The notes beneath the pieces are model-generated. The model did not search any database and had not been told where the DNA came from. It saw only the letters and a list, made by a program, of their open reading frames with translations. Positions 7,828-18,192 of a stretch of DNA of 64,000 bases are shown piece after piece; position 1 is the stretch's first letter, and every line of letters begins with the position of its first letter. The stretch comes from Bryobacterales bacterium (GTDB taxonomy: Bacteria; Acidobacteriota; Terriglobia; Bryobacterales; Bryobacteraceae), in the NCBI GenBank assembly GCA_020852175.1, contig JADZBH010000016.1:186001-250000 (forward strand), written 5' to 3'. Position numbers and translations under genes: made by a program.

Positions 7828-10800
7828 ATGCGGATCGCTCTGGGATTGGCGCTGGCCGCGGGCCTCAGCGCCCAGGCCGCCGAGGTGCGGTTCGATCGCG
7901 ACGTCCGCCCTATTCTTTCCGACCGTTGCTACGCCTGTCACGGCCCGGACCAGGGCACGCGCAAGAGCAAGCTGCGCCTCGATATCGAAGCCGAAGCCAA
8001 GGCCGAGCTGGGCGGCGGACGCTTCGGCATCGTCGCCGGGGATCCGGACAAGAGCGGCATCGTGCAGCGTGCGATCTCCGCCAACAAGGCGCTGCGCATG
8101 CCGCCCGCCTATCTCGGCCATGCGGCGCTGACCGCCAGGGAAATCGGCACGCTGCGCCAGTGGATCGCCGAAGGGGCGCACTATCAAAGCCACTGGTCGT
8201 TCATACCGCCGCTGAAGCCGCCGCTGCCCGAAGTGCGCGATGCCAACTGGGCGCGCACGCCCATCGACCGTTATGTCCTGGCCCGCCTGGAGCACGAGGG
8301 ACTGCGCCCATCGCCACCCGCGGGCCGCGCGCGCCTGCTGCGCCGCGCCACGCTCGACCTCACGGGTCTGGCGCCTACGCCCGAAGAGTTACGCGCCTTC
8401 CTGGACGACGCCTCGCCGGCCGCCTACGAACGCGCCGTCGACCGTCTGCTCGCCTCGCCCCGCTATGCCGAGCGCATGGCCATCCGCTGGCTCGAAGCCG
8501 CCCGCTACGCCGACACCAACGGCTACCAGAGCGACGGTCCGCGCGACATGTGGCGGTGGCGCGACTGGGTGATCGCCGCTTTTCACAAGAACAAGCCCTT
8601 CGACGAATTCACCATCGAACAGATTGCCGGCGATCTGATTCCCGGCGCCACGCTGGACCAGAAAATCGCCACCGGTTTCAACCGCAACCACCGCACCAGC
8701 GCCGAAGGCGGCATTGTCGATGAAGAGTTCCGCGTGGAGTATGTGGCCGACCGCGCCGAAACCACGGCCATGGTCTGGCTCGGCTCGACGCTCGGCTGCG
8801 CCCGCTGCCACGATCACAAGTACGACCCCTTCACGCAGAAGGACTTCTATTCGCTGTTCGCCTTCTACAACAACGTCCCTGAAAAGGGCTTCGTCTACAA
8901 CTTCGGCAACGAGGAGCCGTACATCAAGGCGCCGCTGCCCGAGCAGGCCCTCCGCCTGGCCGCGCTCGACGCCGCCGTGAGCCAGGCCGAATCCCGCGTG
9001 CGGGCACTGGAAGCCGCGGCCCGCAAGGCCGAGCGCAAATGGGCGCGTACTTACAAGGAGCCTGTCCGACGGGACTGGACGCCGCAGGAAGCGCTCGCCC
9101 TCCGGGACGACACGGGCGGGGACTTCACCGGCAAGGACGGCCGTGAACTGGCGCCGGCCGCCGAGGTCCGCCTGAACTACCGCGACCCGTTCACCTTCGC
9201 CGCCTGGATCGAACCTCGCGAGTACAAAGGCGCCATTCTCTCCAAGGCCGAGGACTATTGGGAAGGATCGGGCCACGGTCTCTATCTCATCGATGGCAAG
9301 CTCCGCCTCCACGTTATTTTCCGCTGGACCGACCTGGGCTTCCGCGTCGAGACCGAAGAGGCGCTGCCGCTAAACGTACGCCAGCACGTCGCCGTCACCT
9401 ACGACGGCAGCATGAAGGCTTCGCACGCGCGCATTTATGTGAACGGCAAGCCGATGCGGATGAAAATCCTCTTCGATCAGGGCATCTGGCCGCTCGATCC
9501 CAATGAACCCTGGCGTATCGGCTCCGGCGGCGGTCTGCGCTTCAACGGACGCATTGACGGCGTCCGCGTGTGGCGCCGCGAGATGCCCGCCTCCGAGGTG
9601 GCCGCCATCGCCGTGGCCGAAACCGCCGCCACGATCGCGCAGAAGAAAGAGGCCGCCCGCGACGAGGCCGAACGCGAGAAGCTGTGGCTGGCCTTTCTCG
9701 ATCTCGGCGCTCCCGGCGAACTGCGCCAGGCGCGCGCCGCGCTCGGCCAGGCCCGCATCGCCCGCGATGCGTATAACGCCACGATTCCCACCGTCATGGT
9801 GATGCAGGAGCGCGCCGAACGCCGCCCCACTTTCCTGCTGAAACGCGGCGCCTACGACGCGCCCGGCGAACCGGTCGAGCCCGCCACGCCCGCCGTGCTG
9901 GGCGGCTGGAATCCGGAGTGGCCCCGCAACCGCCTGGGCCTAGCCCGGTGGATTGTGTCGCGCGACAATCCGCTCACGGCCCGCGTCACCGTGAACCGTT
10001 TCTGGCAGATGCTCTTCGGCATGGGCCTGGTGAAAACCGTCGAGGATTTCGGTTCGCAAGGCGAACTGCCGCTGCACCGGGAACTGCTGGACTGGCTCGC
10101 CGTCGAATTCATGACCTCCGGCTGGGACGTGAAGCACATCATGAAGACCATCGTCATGAGCGCCACCTACCGGCAGTCCTCGAAGGTGGATGCCGCGCTG
10201 CGCGAACGCGACCCCGAGAACCGCCTGCTGGCCCGGGGGGCGCGCCAGCGCCTGGCGCCTGAAATGGTCCGCGACCAGGCGTTGCAGGCCAGCGGCCTTC
10301 TGGTTGAAAAAGCCGGAGGCCCCAGCGTGAAGCCCTACCAGCCCGCGGGATTGTGGAAGGAGCTTTCCAACGGAGAGGACTACAAGCCCGACACGGGCGA
10401 CGGTCTCTACCGGCGCACGTTATATCAATACTGGCGCCGCACCGTCGCTCCGCCCTCGATGGTCAACTTCGATTCGCCCAGCCGCGAAACCTGCGTGGTG
10501 CGCGAAACCCGCACGAACACGCCTCTCCAAGCGCTCGATCTGATGAACGACGTCACTTATGTCGAGGCCGCGCGCAAACTCGGCGAGCGTATGTGGCGCG
10601 CCGCCGGCGACGATGCCGGACGCCTTCGCGCCGGATGGCTGCTCGTTGTTTCACATGAGCCCAACGCCCGCGAACTCGCCGCCGCCACCGCCGCCCTGGG
10701 CCGGTTCCGCGCTTACTATCAGGCTCATCCGGATGAAGCGCTCCGCTATCTCGCCTCGGGCGACTCACCTCGCGACACGGCCATCCCGGCCCCCGATGCC

Positions 10801-10863
10801 GCCGCCTTCGCCGCCGCCGGCAGCCTCATCCTCAACCTCGACGAAACCGTGACCAAGGAATGA
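7828..10863 (+). CDS. PSCyt1-DUF1549-LamG-DUF1553 (PSD1) cytochrome-like protein
   Basis: A 1011-residue exported protein. After a signal peptide (about 1-19) comes a planctomycete-type cytochrome c domain with CYACH (Cys34, Cys37, His38), then DUF1549 (about 145-350) containing a second CxxCH (CARCH, Cys324-His328), a LamG/concanavalin-like domain (about 445-600) and DUF1553 (about 690-960). The first ATG with a signal peptide behind it is 7828; an in-frame ATG at 7789 is less likely. Such proteins always pair with a DUF1501 protein, as here, and are linked to polymer-degrading bacteria, but their reaction is not known. Confidence 0.92.
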   Translation: MRIALGLALAAGLSAQAAEVRFDRDVRPILSDRCYACHGPDQGTRKSKLRLDIEAEAKAELGGGRFGIVAGDPDKSGIVQRAISANKALRMPPAYLGHAALTAREIGTLRQWIAEGAHYQSHWSFIPPLKPPLPEVRDANWARTPIDRYVLARLEHEGLRPSPPAGRARLLRRATLDLTGLAPTPEELRAFLDDASPAAYERAVDRLLASPRYAERMAIRWLEAARYADTNGYQSDGPRDMWRWRDWVIAAFHKNKPFDEFTIEQIAGDLIPGATLDQKIATGFNRNHRTSAEGGIVDEEFRVEYVADRAETTAMVWLGSTLGCARCHDHKYDPFTQKDFYSLFAFYNNVPEKGFVYNFGNEEPYIKAPLPEQALRLAALDAAVSQAESRVRALEAAARKAERKWARTYKEPVRRDWTPQEALALRDDTGGDFTGKDGRELAPAAEVRLNYRDPFTFAAWIEPREYKGAILSKAEDYWEGSGHGLYLIDGKLRLHVIFRWTDLGFRVETEEALPLNVRQHVAVTYDGSMKASHARIYVNGKPMRMKILFDQGIWPLDPNEPWRIGSGGGLRFNGRIDGVRVWRREMPASEVAAIAVAETAATIAQKKEAARDEAEREKLWLAFLDLGAPGELRQARAALGQARIARDAYNATIPTVMVMQERAERRPTFLLKRGAYDAPGEPVEPATPAVLGGWNPEWPRNRLGLARWIVSRDNPLTARVTVNRFWQMLFGMGLVKTVEDFGSQGELPLHRELLDWLAVEFMTSGWDVKHIMKTIVMSATYRQSSKVDAALRERDPENRLLARGARQRLAPEMVRDQALQASGLLVEKAGGPSVKPYQPAGLWKELSNGEDYKPDTGDGLYRRTLYQYWRRTVAPPSMVNFDSPSRETCVVRETRTNTPLQALDLMNDVTYVEAARKLGERMWRAAGDDAGRLRAGWLLVVSHEPNARELAAATAALGRFRAYYQAHPDEALRYLASGDSPRDTAIPAPDAAAFAAAGSLILNLDETVTKE

Positions 10864-10867
10864 CGCG

Positions 10868-12259
10868 ATGAATCGACGCCAATGGTTCGGACACACGCTC
10901 GGCGCACTGGGGCAGGCCGCCTTCGCCACGCTGCAGGCCAGAAACGGCGGCTTGCCTCACCTGCCCACGCACACGCCCGCGGCCAAGCGCGTCATCTATC
11001 TCTTTATGTCCGGCGGCCCGTCGCAAATCGAGTTGTTCGACTACAAGCCTGGCCTCGCCGCGTTCGCCGGCAAGGACCTGCCCGAATCCGTGCGCAACGG
11101 CCAGCGTCTCACGCAGATGTCGGCCACGCAGTCCAGTTTCCCCATGGTGCCTTCGAAGTTCGGTTTTGCCCGGCACGGCCAAAGCGGCGCCTGGGTGAGC
11201 GAACTGCTGCCCCACACGGCCGGCATCGCGGACCGCCTCGCCTTCATCAAGTCGATGCACACCGAGGCCATCAATCACGATCCCGCCGTGACGTTTTTTC
11301 AAACCGGTTCGCAGATCGCCGGCCGTCCCTCCATGGGGGCCTGGACCATTTACGGTCTCGGTTCGGAGAGTGAAAATCTGCCCGGCTTCGTCGTCATGCT
11401 TTCGCTGGGCGGCGGTGGCGGGCAGCCCTTGTACGACCGTCTGTGGGGCTCGGGCTTTCTGCCCACCAGGTATCAGGGCGTGAAGTTCCGCTCCATCGGC
11501 GACCCGGTGCTGTACCTGTCCAACCCCGAGGGCTTCAGCGCCGGAAACCGCCGCGTCTTCCTCGATGCGCTCAAGGAGATCAACGAGAACAAGCTCGATG
11601 AATTCGGCGACCCCGAGACGGCCACGCGCATCGCCCAGTACGAGATGGCGTTCAAAATGCAGTCCTCCGTGCCTGAGTTGATCGACCTGTCGCGGGAAAG
11701 CAACTCCACCTACGCTCTCTACGGCGAGGATGCCCGCAAGCCCGGCACCTTCGCCTATAACTGCCTGCTTGCTCGCAGGCTCGCCGAACGCGGCGTCCGA
11801 TTTATTCAGCTCTACCATCGCGACTGGGATCATCATGCCGGTCTGCCCAAGGGCCTGCCCTCGCGTTGCCAGGAAACCGACCGGCCCGCCGCCGCGCTCA
11901 TCACCGACCTCGCCCGGCGCGGCATGTTGGACGACACGCTCGTCGTCTGGGGCGGGGAATTCGGCCGCACGGTGTACTGCCAGGGACGCCTGACCGCCGA
12001 TAGCTATGGCCGCGACCACCATCCCCGCTGCTTCACCGTCTGGTTGGCCGGCGGCGGCATCAAGCCCGGTCTCTCGCTCGGCGTCACCGACGACTTCTCC
12101 TACAACGTGGTCGAGAATCCGGTTCACGTCCACGACCTTCAGGCCACCATCCTCCACTGTCTCGGCGTCGATCACACCAAGCTCACCTACCAGTTCCAGG
12201 GACGCCACTTCCGGCTCACCGACGTCCACGGCAAAGTGGTGAAACCGCTGCTTGCCTGA
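10868..12259 (+). CDS. DUF1501 protein, exported by Tat
   Basis: A 463-residue protein of the sulfatase/phosphatase-like superfamily, 4 nt behind its PSCyt/PSD1 partner. The N-terminus [14 protein letters not shown] is a twin-arginine leader. The family blocks are visible: [16 protein letters not shown] (about 48-63), [24 protein letters not shown], the [10 protein letters not shown] motif and GRDHHP near the C-terminus, which supply the likely metal ligands. Substrate unknown. The pair probably acts as one extracytoplasmic unit. Confidence 0.92.
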   Translation: MNRRQWFGHTLGALGQAAFATLQARNGGLPHLPTHTPAAKRVIYLFMSGGPSQIELFDYKPGLAAFAGKDLPESVRNGQRLTQMSATQSSFPMVPSKFGFARHGQSGAWVSELLPHTAGIADRLAFIKSMHTEAINHDPAVTFFQTGSQIAGRPSMGAWTIYGLGSESENLPGFVVMLSLGGGGGQPLYDRLWGSGFLPTRYQGVKFRSIGDPVLYLSNPEGFSAGNRRVFLDALKEINENKLDEFGDPETATRIAQYEMAFKMQSSVPELIDLSRESNSTYALYGEDARKPGTFAYNCLLARRLAERGVRFIQLYHRDWDHHAGLPKGLPSRCQETDRPAAALITDLARRGMLDDTLVVWGGEFGRTVYCQGRLTADSYGRDHHPRCFTVWLAGGGIKPGLSLGVTDDFSYNVVENPVHVHDLQATILHCLGVDHTKLTYQFQGRHFRLTDVHGKVVKPLLA

Positions 12260-12325
12260 AGCCGCGCGCCTTCCCGGACTTCGCCGCGGGTAACCGGAAC
12301 AAGGGCGCGGATATACTTTATGTGG

Positions 12326-13426
12326 ATGTCAACGGTTACCCCAACCATGAGCGCTCAACTGCGGGAGCGCGTACGGGCGCACAAGGAGGCGCTCGACGCG
12401 CATGTACGCGAAATCGTCGCCTGGCATTTCAATCCCGAAACCGGCTGTCCGTTCTGGCTGGACTTCGCCGCCCGCGCCGGGTGGGACCCGCGCAAGGAGA
12501 TCGCCTGTTACGAGGACCTCGACCGTTTCGGCTACTTCGAGGACGAATGGCTGCGCGGCGGTCCCGTGCGCCAGTGGGTTCCCAAGGGCCTGGCCCACCT
12601 GCCCACCTACATCTTTGAAACCGGCGGCAGCACGGGCGTTCCCAAGGCCCGCATCCAGATGAACGACTTCCGCACGGACTACGAGCAGTTTTCGCACACG
12701 CTGCCCGGCACCGCCTTTCCGCGGGGCGCCGACTGGCTCATGGTGGGCCCGTCGGGTCCGCGCCGCCTCCGCCTCGCCGTGGAACACCTGGCCCAGTTCC
12801 GCGGCGGCATCTGTTTCATGGTTGACCTCGATCCCCGCTGGGTGGTGAAGCTGATCAAGTGGGGCGAATTCGAGATGGCCGAGCGCTACAAACAACACGT
12901 TGTCGATCAGGCCCTCACGCTGCTCAAGGCCCACGACAATATCCAGTGCATGTTCACCACGCCCAAACTGCTGGAAGCCCTCTGCGAAAAGGTGAACCTG
13001 CGCAAGCTCGGCATCCGGGGCATCTTTTGCGGAGGCACGGAAATGACGCCCCAGTTCCACCGCTTCGCCGTCGAGGAACTGCTGGACGGCATCTATTTCG
13101 CGCCCACTTACGGCAACACGCTGATGGGGCTGGCCACGCACAAGGCGCCCGTGCCGGAAGACAACTGGGCCATCATCTACTACCCGCCCGCTCCGCGCGC
13201 CGTGCTCGAAGTGGTCGATCCCAACGAACCCGCCACGCTCGTTCCGTACGGCGCCACCGGGCGCGTCCGGCTTACCACGCTGACCAAGGAGACGTTCATC
13301 CCCCGCTTCCTGGAACGGGACGAATGCGAGCGCGAAGCTCCCTGCGAACAGTATCCCTGGGATGGCGTCCGCAATGTCCGCCCCTTCGCCAGTCTCGGCT
13401 CGAACGTCGTCGTCGGGGTCTATTGA
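12326..13426 (+). CDS. PaaK/LuxE-like adenylate-forming protein
   Basis: A protein of about 366 residues with the AMP-binding P-loop ETGGSTGVPK (about residues 97-106), an FCGGTEM block and a YGNTLMG block matching the A5 region. It is shorter than phenylacetate-CoA ligases and close to LuxE acyl-protein synthetases in length; the C-terminal domain looks reduced. It is likely to activate a carboxylic acid. The next gene, an aldehyde-dehydrogenase-fold reductase, starts within its stop codon (TGATG), so the two probably work together. The ATG at 12326 is preferred because TATACT ends 8 nt upstream; ATG 12320 is an in-frame alternative. Confidence 0.75.
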   Translation: MSTVTPTMSAQLRERVRAHKEALDAHVREIVAWHFNPETGCPFWLDFAARAGWDPRKEIACYEDLDRFGYFEDEWLRGGPVRQWVPKGLAHLPTYIFETGGSTGVPKARIQMNDFRTDYEQFSHTLPGTAFPRGADWLMVGPSGPRRLRLAVEHLAQFRGGICFMVDLDPRWVVKLIKWGEFEMAERYKQHVVDQALTLLKAHDNIQCMFTTPKLLEALCEKVNLRKLGIRGIFCGGTEMTPQFHRFAVEELLDGIYFAPTYGNTLMGLATHKAPVPEDNWAIIYYPPAPRAVLEVVDPNEPATLVPYGATGRVRLTTLTKETFIPRFLERDECEREAPCEQYPWDGVRNVRPFASLGSNVVVGVY

Positions 13427-14862
13427 TGCGGCATCTCCCCATACTCCGCCAGGGCCGTCCTTACTACAGCGTGGACCGCGCGCGCGCCATCCACCACCGC
13501 ACCAAGGAACCCTTCGTCGAAATCAGCCAGGCCAACGTGGGACTCATCCGCCGCGACTTCCTCCAACTGGAAGCCGTGGCCGGCCGCCTCTCCGATTTCA
13601 CCAGTGAAGAACTGATCCGCCTGTGCGCCAGCGCAGCCGGGCACTTCGCCAACTCGACGCTGCCGCTCGGCGAAGGGACGCAAACGCCCCAGGAGTATGT
13701 CGAGGCCACCTCGGCCACCACCGGACTGCCGTACAACATGGTGCGCCGGAATCAGGCCAAGATCGAAGGCGTGCTCGCCAACATGGCCGGCGTCCTGCGC
13801 GGGCTGACGCGCAACCTCGACCTCTCCATTCTCGACCGCGGCCATGGCGAAGCCGCGGGCACGGTCGTGAGCTACTTCCGCCGCACGGACTCGCTCGGCG
13901 TCGTGCTGCCCTCGAACTCGCCCGGCGTGCATTCGCTCTGGGCGCCGGCGTTCGCCCTGAAGACGCCTCTTGTGTTGAAACCCGGCGGCCAGGAACCCTG
14001 GACCCCGTACCGCATGATTCAGGCGCTGATCCGGGCCGGCGCTCCCCCGGAGGCGTTCAGCTACTACCCCGCGGACCACGCGGGCGCGGGCGAAATCCTG
14101 CGCCGCTGCGGCCGGGGCATGGTGTTTGGCGATGTCTCCACCACCAGGGTCTGGGCGCGCGATCCGCGCGTCGAGGTCCACGGCCCCGGCTGGAGCAAGG
14201 TGGTCATCGGCGACGACATGGCGGACCGCTGGCCCGAGTACATCGACGTCATCGCCGCCTCCATCGCCGAAAACTCCGGCCGTTCCTGCGTCAACGCGAG
14301 CGGCGTTTGGACGCCCCGCCACGGGCGCGCCATCGCCGAAACTCTCGCCGCGAAACTCGCCGCCATCCAACCCCGCGCCGCCGACGACCCGGAAGCCGCC
14401 ATTGCTCCTTTCGCCGACCCCGGCGTTGCCCGCCGCATGAACCAGATGATCGACGGCATCCTCGCCGAACCCGGCGCCATCGACCTTTCCGAAGCCGCCG
14501 GCCGCGGCCCGCGCCTGGCCGAACACGACGGCTGCGCCTACCTGCTGCCCACCATCGTCTGGTGCGATTCGCCTTCACACCCCGCCGCCAACAAGGAGTT
14601 CCTGTTCCCCTACGCGAGCGTCGTCGAAGCGCCCGTTGCGGCCATGCCCGGCATACTCGGCCCCACGCTCGTGTGCACGGCCATCACGGAAGATCGCGGC
14701 TTCCAGCAGCGTCTGCTCGCCGCGCAACATATCGGCCGCCTCAATTTCGGTCCCATCAAGACCATCCAGATCGTCTGGGACCAGCCGCACGAAGGCAACC
14801 TGTTCGAACACCTCTACGCCCGCCGCGCTTTCCAAACGATGCTGGAACCCGCCACAGCCTGA
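13426..14862 (+). CDS. Aldehyde-dehydrogenase-fold acyl reductase
   Basis: A 478-residue ALDH-superfamily protein, start overlapping the stop of the adenylating gene. The ALDH core is present: LPSNSPGV in place of the usual PWN motif, LVLKPGG cofactor strand, VFGDVST, and the catalytic cysteine in NSGRSC (Cys288). The general-base motif ELGG is replaced by a GPGWSK block without glutamate, which is typical of acyl-CoA or acyl-enzyme reductases rather than oxidising dehydrogenases. With the preceding gene it resembles the LuxE/LuxC logic: activate an acid, transfer it to Cys, reduce it to an aldehyde. The substrate is unknown. Confidence 0.78.
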   Translation: MRHLPILRQGRPYYSVDRARAIHHRTKEPFVEISQANVGLIRRDFLQLEAVAGRLSDFTSEELIRLCASAAGHFANSTLPLGEGTQTPQEYVEATSATTGLPYNMVRRNQAKIEGVLANMAGVLRGLTRNLDLSILDRGHGEAAGTVVSYFRRTDSLGVVLPSNSPGVHSLWAPAFALKTPLVLKPGGQEPWTPYRMIQALIRAGAPPEAFSYYPADHAGAGEILRRCGRGMVFGDVSTTRVWARDPRVEVHGPGWSKVVIGDDMADRWPEYIDVIAASIAENSGRSCVNASGVWTPRHGRAIAETLAAKLAAIQPRAADDPEAAIAPFADPGVARRMNQMIDGILAEPGAIDLSEAAGRGPRLAEHDGCAYLLPTIVWCDSPSHPAANKEFLFPYASVVEAPVAAMPGILGPTLVCTAITEDRGFQQRLLAAQHIGRLNFGPIKTIQIVWDQPHEGNLFEHLYARRAFQTMLEPATA

Positions 14863-14878
14863 TCCGCCGCCGCCCCCG

Positions 14879-16171
14879 ATGAAGATTCTCTCCCTCATCG
14901 CCGGCGCCGGTGACATGTACTGCGGCTCCTGCCTGCGCGACAATGCCCTGGCCGGCGAGTTGAAGCGGCGCGGCCACGAACTCACCCTCATCCCCCTCTA
15001 CACGCCCGTCCGCACCGATGGCGCCGGTTATTCCGAACCCCGCGTCTTCTTCGGCGGCATCTCCGTCTATCTCGCCCAGATGAGCGGCCTGTTCCGCCGC
15101 CTGCCCAAGTTTCTCGATACGGTTTGGGATCTTCCCGGCGTCATCAAGGCCTTCGCCGGGCGCGGCGTCGAGGTCGATCCCAACCATCTGGGAGCGCTCA
15201 CCGTCTCCATCCTCCAAGGCGAACACGGCCGCCAGCGCAAGGAGATCGAACACCTCCTCCACTGGCTGGGCCGCATGCCGCCTCCTGATGTCGTCACCAT
15301 CCCCTATACGCTGCTGATCTCGCTGGCCCGCCCCCTGCGCCAGGCCACGGGCCGCCCCGTCGTGTGCACCCTGCAGGGCGAGGAGTTCTTTCTCGACGGT
15401 CTCCGCGAGCCCTACAAATCCCAGGCCCTCGATCTCATTCGCCGCCAGGTGGCCGATGTCGATGCCTTCATCGCGGTCAGCCGGTACGAACGCGAGTTCA
15501 TGTCCAGCTACCTCGCCATCCCGCGCGAGAAAATCCACGTCGTGCGCCTCGGTGTCGATACGGCGGGCTCGGCCCTGCGCACGCCCGGCACTCCCGAGGC
15601 CCCCGTCTTTGGCTTCCTGGGACGTATCGCACCGGAAAAAGGCCTTCACCTGGCGGCTGGCGCGTTGCTCCAGTTACGCGCCCGGGGCGAACTCCGCCGG
15701 GCCACGCTCCGCGCCGCCGGTTACCTGGCGCCCGAACGGAGAGGCTACCTCGACGAGCAGCGGCGGAGGTTCCGCGACGCGGGTTGCGAGGATGCTTTCC
15801 ATTACGCGGGCGCGCCTGACTGGTCCGGCAAGATGGCTTTTCTACAAGGACTCGATCTGATCGCCATGCCCACCGCTTTCGACGAGCCCAAGGGGCTGCC
15901 CGCGCTGGAGGCTCTGGCTAACGGCGTCCCGGTGATCGCCCCGCGCCGGGGCGCCTTCCCGGAATTGATCGGTGAGGCGGGTGGATACCTGTTCGACCCT
16001 GGCGACGCCTCCTCTCTGGCCGAAACCATGCTCGCCGCCGTTTGCGAATGGGATGCCGCCATGCACCGGGGCCGTTTGGGCCATGCCCGCGTCCATGCCG
16101 GCTGGACGCTATCCCACATGGCGGCTCAAACCGAAGAGGTGTTCCGCGACGTGGCCGCCCGGGCCCGCTGA
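14879..16171 (+). CDS. GT4-family glycosyltransferase
   Basis: A 430-residue GT-B enzyme that transfers a sugar from a nucleotide donor. The N-terminal Rossmann domain starts KILSLIAGAGDMYCGSC with an acceptor-side GGISVYL block. The C-terminal donor domain has FGFLGRIAPEKGLHL and the E-x7-E signature in PKGLPALEALANGVPVIA. It sits 16 nt after the reductase gene and is probably cotranscribed, suggesting glycosylation of a product linked to that pair, for example a lipid alcohol. No signal peptide; cytoplasmic or peripheral. Acceptor unknown. Confidence 0.87.
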   Translation: MKILSLIAGAGDMYCGSCLRDNALAGELKRRGHELTLIPLYTPVRTDGAGYSEPRVFFGGISVYLAQMSGLFRRLPKFLDTVWDLPGVIKAFAGRGVEVDPNHLGALTVSILQGEHGRQRKEIEHLLHWLGRMPPPDVVTIPYTLLISLARPLRQATGRPVVCTLQGEEFFLDGLREPYKSQALDLIRRQVADVDAFIAVSRYEREFMSSYLAIPREKIHVVRLGVDTAGSALRTPGTPEAPVFGFLGRIAPEKGLHLAAGALLQLRARGELRRATLRAAGYLAPERRGYLDEQRRRFRDAGCEDAFHYAGAPDWSGKMAFLQGLDLIAMPTAFDEPKGLPALEALANGVPVIAPRRGAFPELIGEAGGYLFDPGDASSLAETMLAAVCEWDAAMHRGRLGHARVHAGWTLSHMAAQTEEVFRDVAARAR

Positions 16172-16193
16172 CATCCTCTGCTTGCCGCGAATC

Positions 16194-17102
16194 CTACCGC
16201 TCGCCCTCGGCCAGCAAATAGGTGTCCGCCAGACGCCTCCGCGCCTGCTCGGTCCGCGGATGCTCCGCGCCAAAATCCCGTTCGGCGGACTCCACGGCCG
16301 CCTGCAACGTCAACAGGGCATCCTGCACGCGTCCCAATTCCCGTTGCGCCGCGGCCAGGTGAAACTGATGCCGTGTCAGTTCGCTCTCCCCTGGCGGCGC
16401 CTCCATCTGCCCCAGAAACTCCACCTTCTCCCGGTACAACCGCTCCGCGCTGGCAAAGTCCCGCCGCGCCAGGGCGAGATCCGGAATCGCCATCGCGATC
16501 ACCGTCGAGTTTTGCTGAATCTTCGGCTCCAAGGTGTCCTTTAGGAGCCTCCGTTCGAACTCGATTCCCTTTTCGATCACAGCCCGCGCATCCTCGTACT
16601 TCTGCTGCGTCAACAGCACGTCGCCCAGGCTTTTCAACGACGCCAGCACCCGTTCCGGCCGTTCATTGAACTCCACAGCCACCGCCGCGCGCCGGAAATG
16701 CTTCTCGGCTTCGTTGAAATCGCCTGTGTCGAAGGCGATCTCGCCCCACAACTGATGGCCCGCCGCCAGTTTCACCCCGCGCGACGCCTCGCCCAGTTCC
16801 TCGAATCCCCGTAATGCCAGCGTCAGGTGCGCCACCGCATCGTCTTTCCGGTTCCGCGCATAGGCCCCGTGCGCCGCCAGATATTCGATGTCGGCCCCCA
16901 TCTCCTGGCGCGAACGTCCATCGGTGATTCGCTGGGCGAGAGTTCGCGCCTGCGCCATCCGCCGGTCGAACTCCCCCCAGTTACGCGCCTCCGCGGCCCG
17001 CCCAGCCGCGGCAAGATGTTCACTACACACGTCCTTCTTCCGCAGCCCGTACAGAAGCAGGGCAAGCAGGAGACCAGCGGCGAGCCACCACATAGTCACC
17101 AT
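16194..17102 (-). CDS. Membrane-anchored TPR protein
   Basis: About 302 residues. One N-terminal membrane helix (WWLAAGLLLALLLYGL) is followed by a long helical array with TPR-type repeats, for example A-x-x-H-x-x-L-A-L-R-G-F-E-E-L-G, GDFNEAEKHFRRA, KYEDARAVIEKG and DFASAERLYREK. It probably acts as a scaffold facing the periplasm or cytoplasm. The start is uncertain: ATGs at 17129, 17102 and 17093 are in frame and none has a good ribosome binding site. It follows the sigma-factor operon after a 61-nt gap. No specific function can be given. Confidence 0.7.
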   Translation of the reverse strand: MVTMWWLAAGLLLALLLYGLRKKDVCSEHLAAAGRAAEARNWGEFDRRMAQARTLAQRITDGRSRQEMGADIEYLAAHGAYARNRKDDAVAHLTLALRGFEELGEASRGVKLAAGHQLWGEIAFDTGDFNEAEKHFRRAAVAVEFNERPERVLASLKSLGDVLLTQQKYEDARAVIEKGIEFERRLLKDTLEPKIQQNSTVIAMAIPDLALARRDFASAERLYREKVEFLGQMEAPPGESELTRHQFHLAAAQRELGRVQDALLTLQAAVESAERDFGAEHPRTEQARRRLADTYLLAEGER

Positions 17103-17163
17103 TTCGGCAGAGCATCGCCCCGGCGACATAGGGGGAAGCGCCTAGTCGCGACCGAAGGGATTG

Positions 17164-18192
17164 CTACCTGCTTTCCCGCTTGCGCTCCAGAATCATCGGT
17201 CCCGGACCCTCGCGCACCGTGTAACCGGCCGGCACCTCGAACAGACTCGCGGCCGGTTCGGCGCGGCTCAGGCCGGTCAGCCGCATCGTGGTCTCGCCGT
17301 GCATCGGATCCAGCGTCCGCGACGACACCATTGTCATCAACTCCGGCGACAGGCAGGTTTCGGTCACGATCTCGATGGGACGGTCGTTGCCGATCTGCCC
17401 GGCGGGAATCGTGTGCGTCCGCCGCGTGGCCTCGCAACTCACGCCCTCGACGGTCTGCTTGCCCAGCGTCTCCACGCGGCCGTCCTTGCTCTCGCCCGAG
17501 CGGAAGACCCTCACCGCCGGCATGCCCATCGGGCCGCCCGGCGGCGGGCCTCCCATCGGCACGCGCGGTAGCGCGGGCATCAGGTTCTCGGTCAACACGT
17601 CGCCCGTGGCGCCGTCCCGAACCGTCCGCACCTCCACCTCGCGCACCACGGTCACGTTGTGTCCGGCCTCGGCCGCACCGCCCGCTTCCGGCTTCGGCTG
17701 CCGGCGCAGCGTAACGGCCTTGCCCCTCAGCGCCTCCAGGTCTGGCAGCGGCATCACCGTCGCGGTCTTCTCCTTCTCATTCAGGATGATCGTCCGTTTC
17801 GCCACCGGATCGTGGATGAAGACCATCGCCGGCATCTCCACGACCGCCGCGCCCACCGCCGCCGGAGTAGTCTCGGTGCGCGTGCGGCCTTCGGAGTCTC
17901 GCGCCGTTTTCGAGTGCGACTTGCGCTCGATCCTGGTGCCGTCGGCCAGCACCTGGAGGAACCCGTTCTCGATCGTCGCCGAATACGGCGCCCCTTTCAT
18001 GCCGCTTCGCAGCTTCACCGCATCCTCGGCCGCCACGAAGCCGATGGTGGCTTCCTGGGGCGGGGCTCCGGCCACCGCCGCGGCCTCCCAACTGAAGCTT
18101 CTCATCTTCACCGTGCCGCCTTCGGTCTGTGCCGTTTGCCCGGCAAGGCTCAGGGCAGCCGCCGCGGCCAGCAAAATCGCTTTGTGTGTCAT
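17164..18192 (-). CDS. Secreted protein of unknown function, third gene of the ECF sigma operon
   Basis: A 342-residue protein with a clear signal peptide (about 1-19, ending S-L-A-G-Q). The rest is beta-rich with strings such as VFIHDPVAKRTIILNEK and ATVMPLPDLEAL, a proline/glycine-rich centre and VETLGKQTVEGVSCEATRR near residue 245. I do not recognise a family, although the pattern (signal, then surface-strand repeats next to an ECF sigma gene) is common in Acidobacteria. Its ATG follows the anti-sigma stop directly (TAAATG) and AAGGAG lies 8 nt upstream. Likely part of, or a target of, the envelope response. Confidence 0.65.
   Translation of the reverse strand: MTHKAILLAAAAALSLAGQTAQTEGGTVKMRSFSWEAAAVAGAPPQEATIGFVAAEDAVKLRSGMKGAPYSATIENGFLQVLADGTRIERKSHSKTARDSEGRTRTETTPAAVGAAVVEMPAMVFIHDPVAKRTIILNEKEKTATVMPLPDLEALRGKAVTLRRQPKPEAGGAAEAGHNVTVVREVEVRTVRDGATGDVLTENLMPALPRVPMGGPPPGGPMGMPAVRVFRSGESKDGRVETLGKQTVEGVSCEATRRTHTIPAGQIGNDRPIEIVTETCLSPELMTMVSSRTLDPMHGETTMRLTGLSRAEPAASLFEVPAGYTVREGPGPMILERKRESR

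Noticed and set aside
12329-13141. Long open frames on the strand opposite real genes (for example here, 13420-14526 and 27998-29701)
   Set aside because: They mirror genes with recognised domains, have low-complexity Arg/Gly/His-rich translations, and reflect the high GC at third codon positions.
16827-17714. Plus-strand open frame across the TPR and secreted-protein genes
   Set aside because: Antisense to two better supported genes; translation is rich in Arg, Pro and Ser without domain features.
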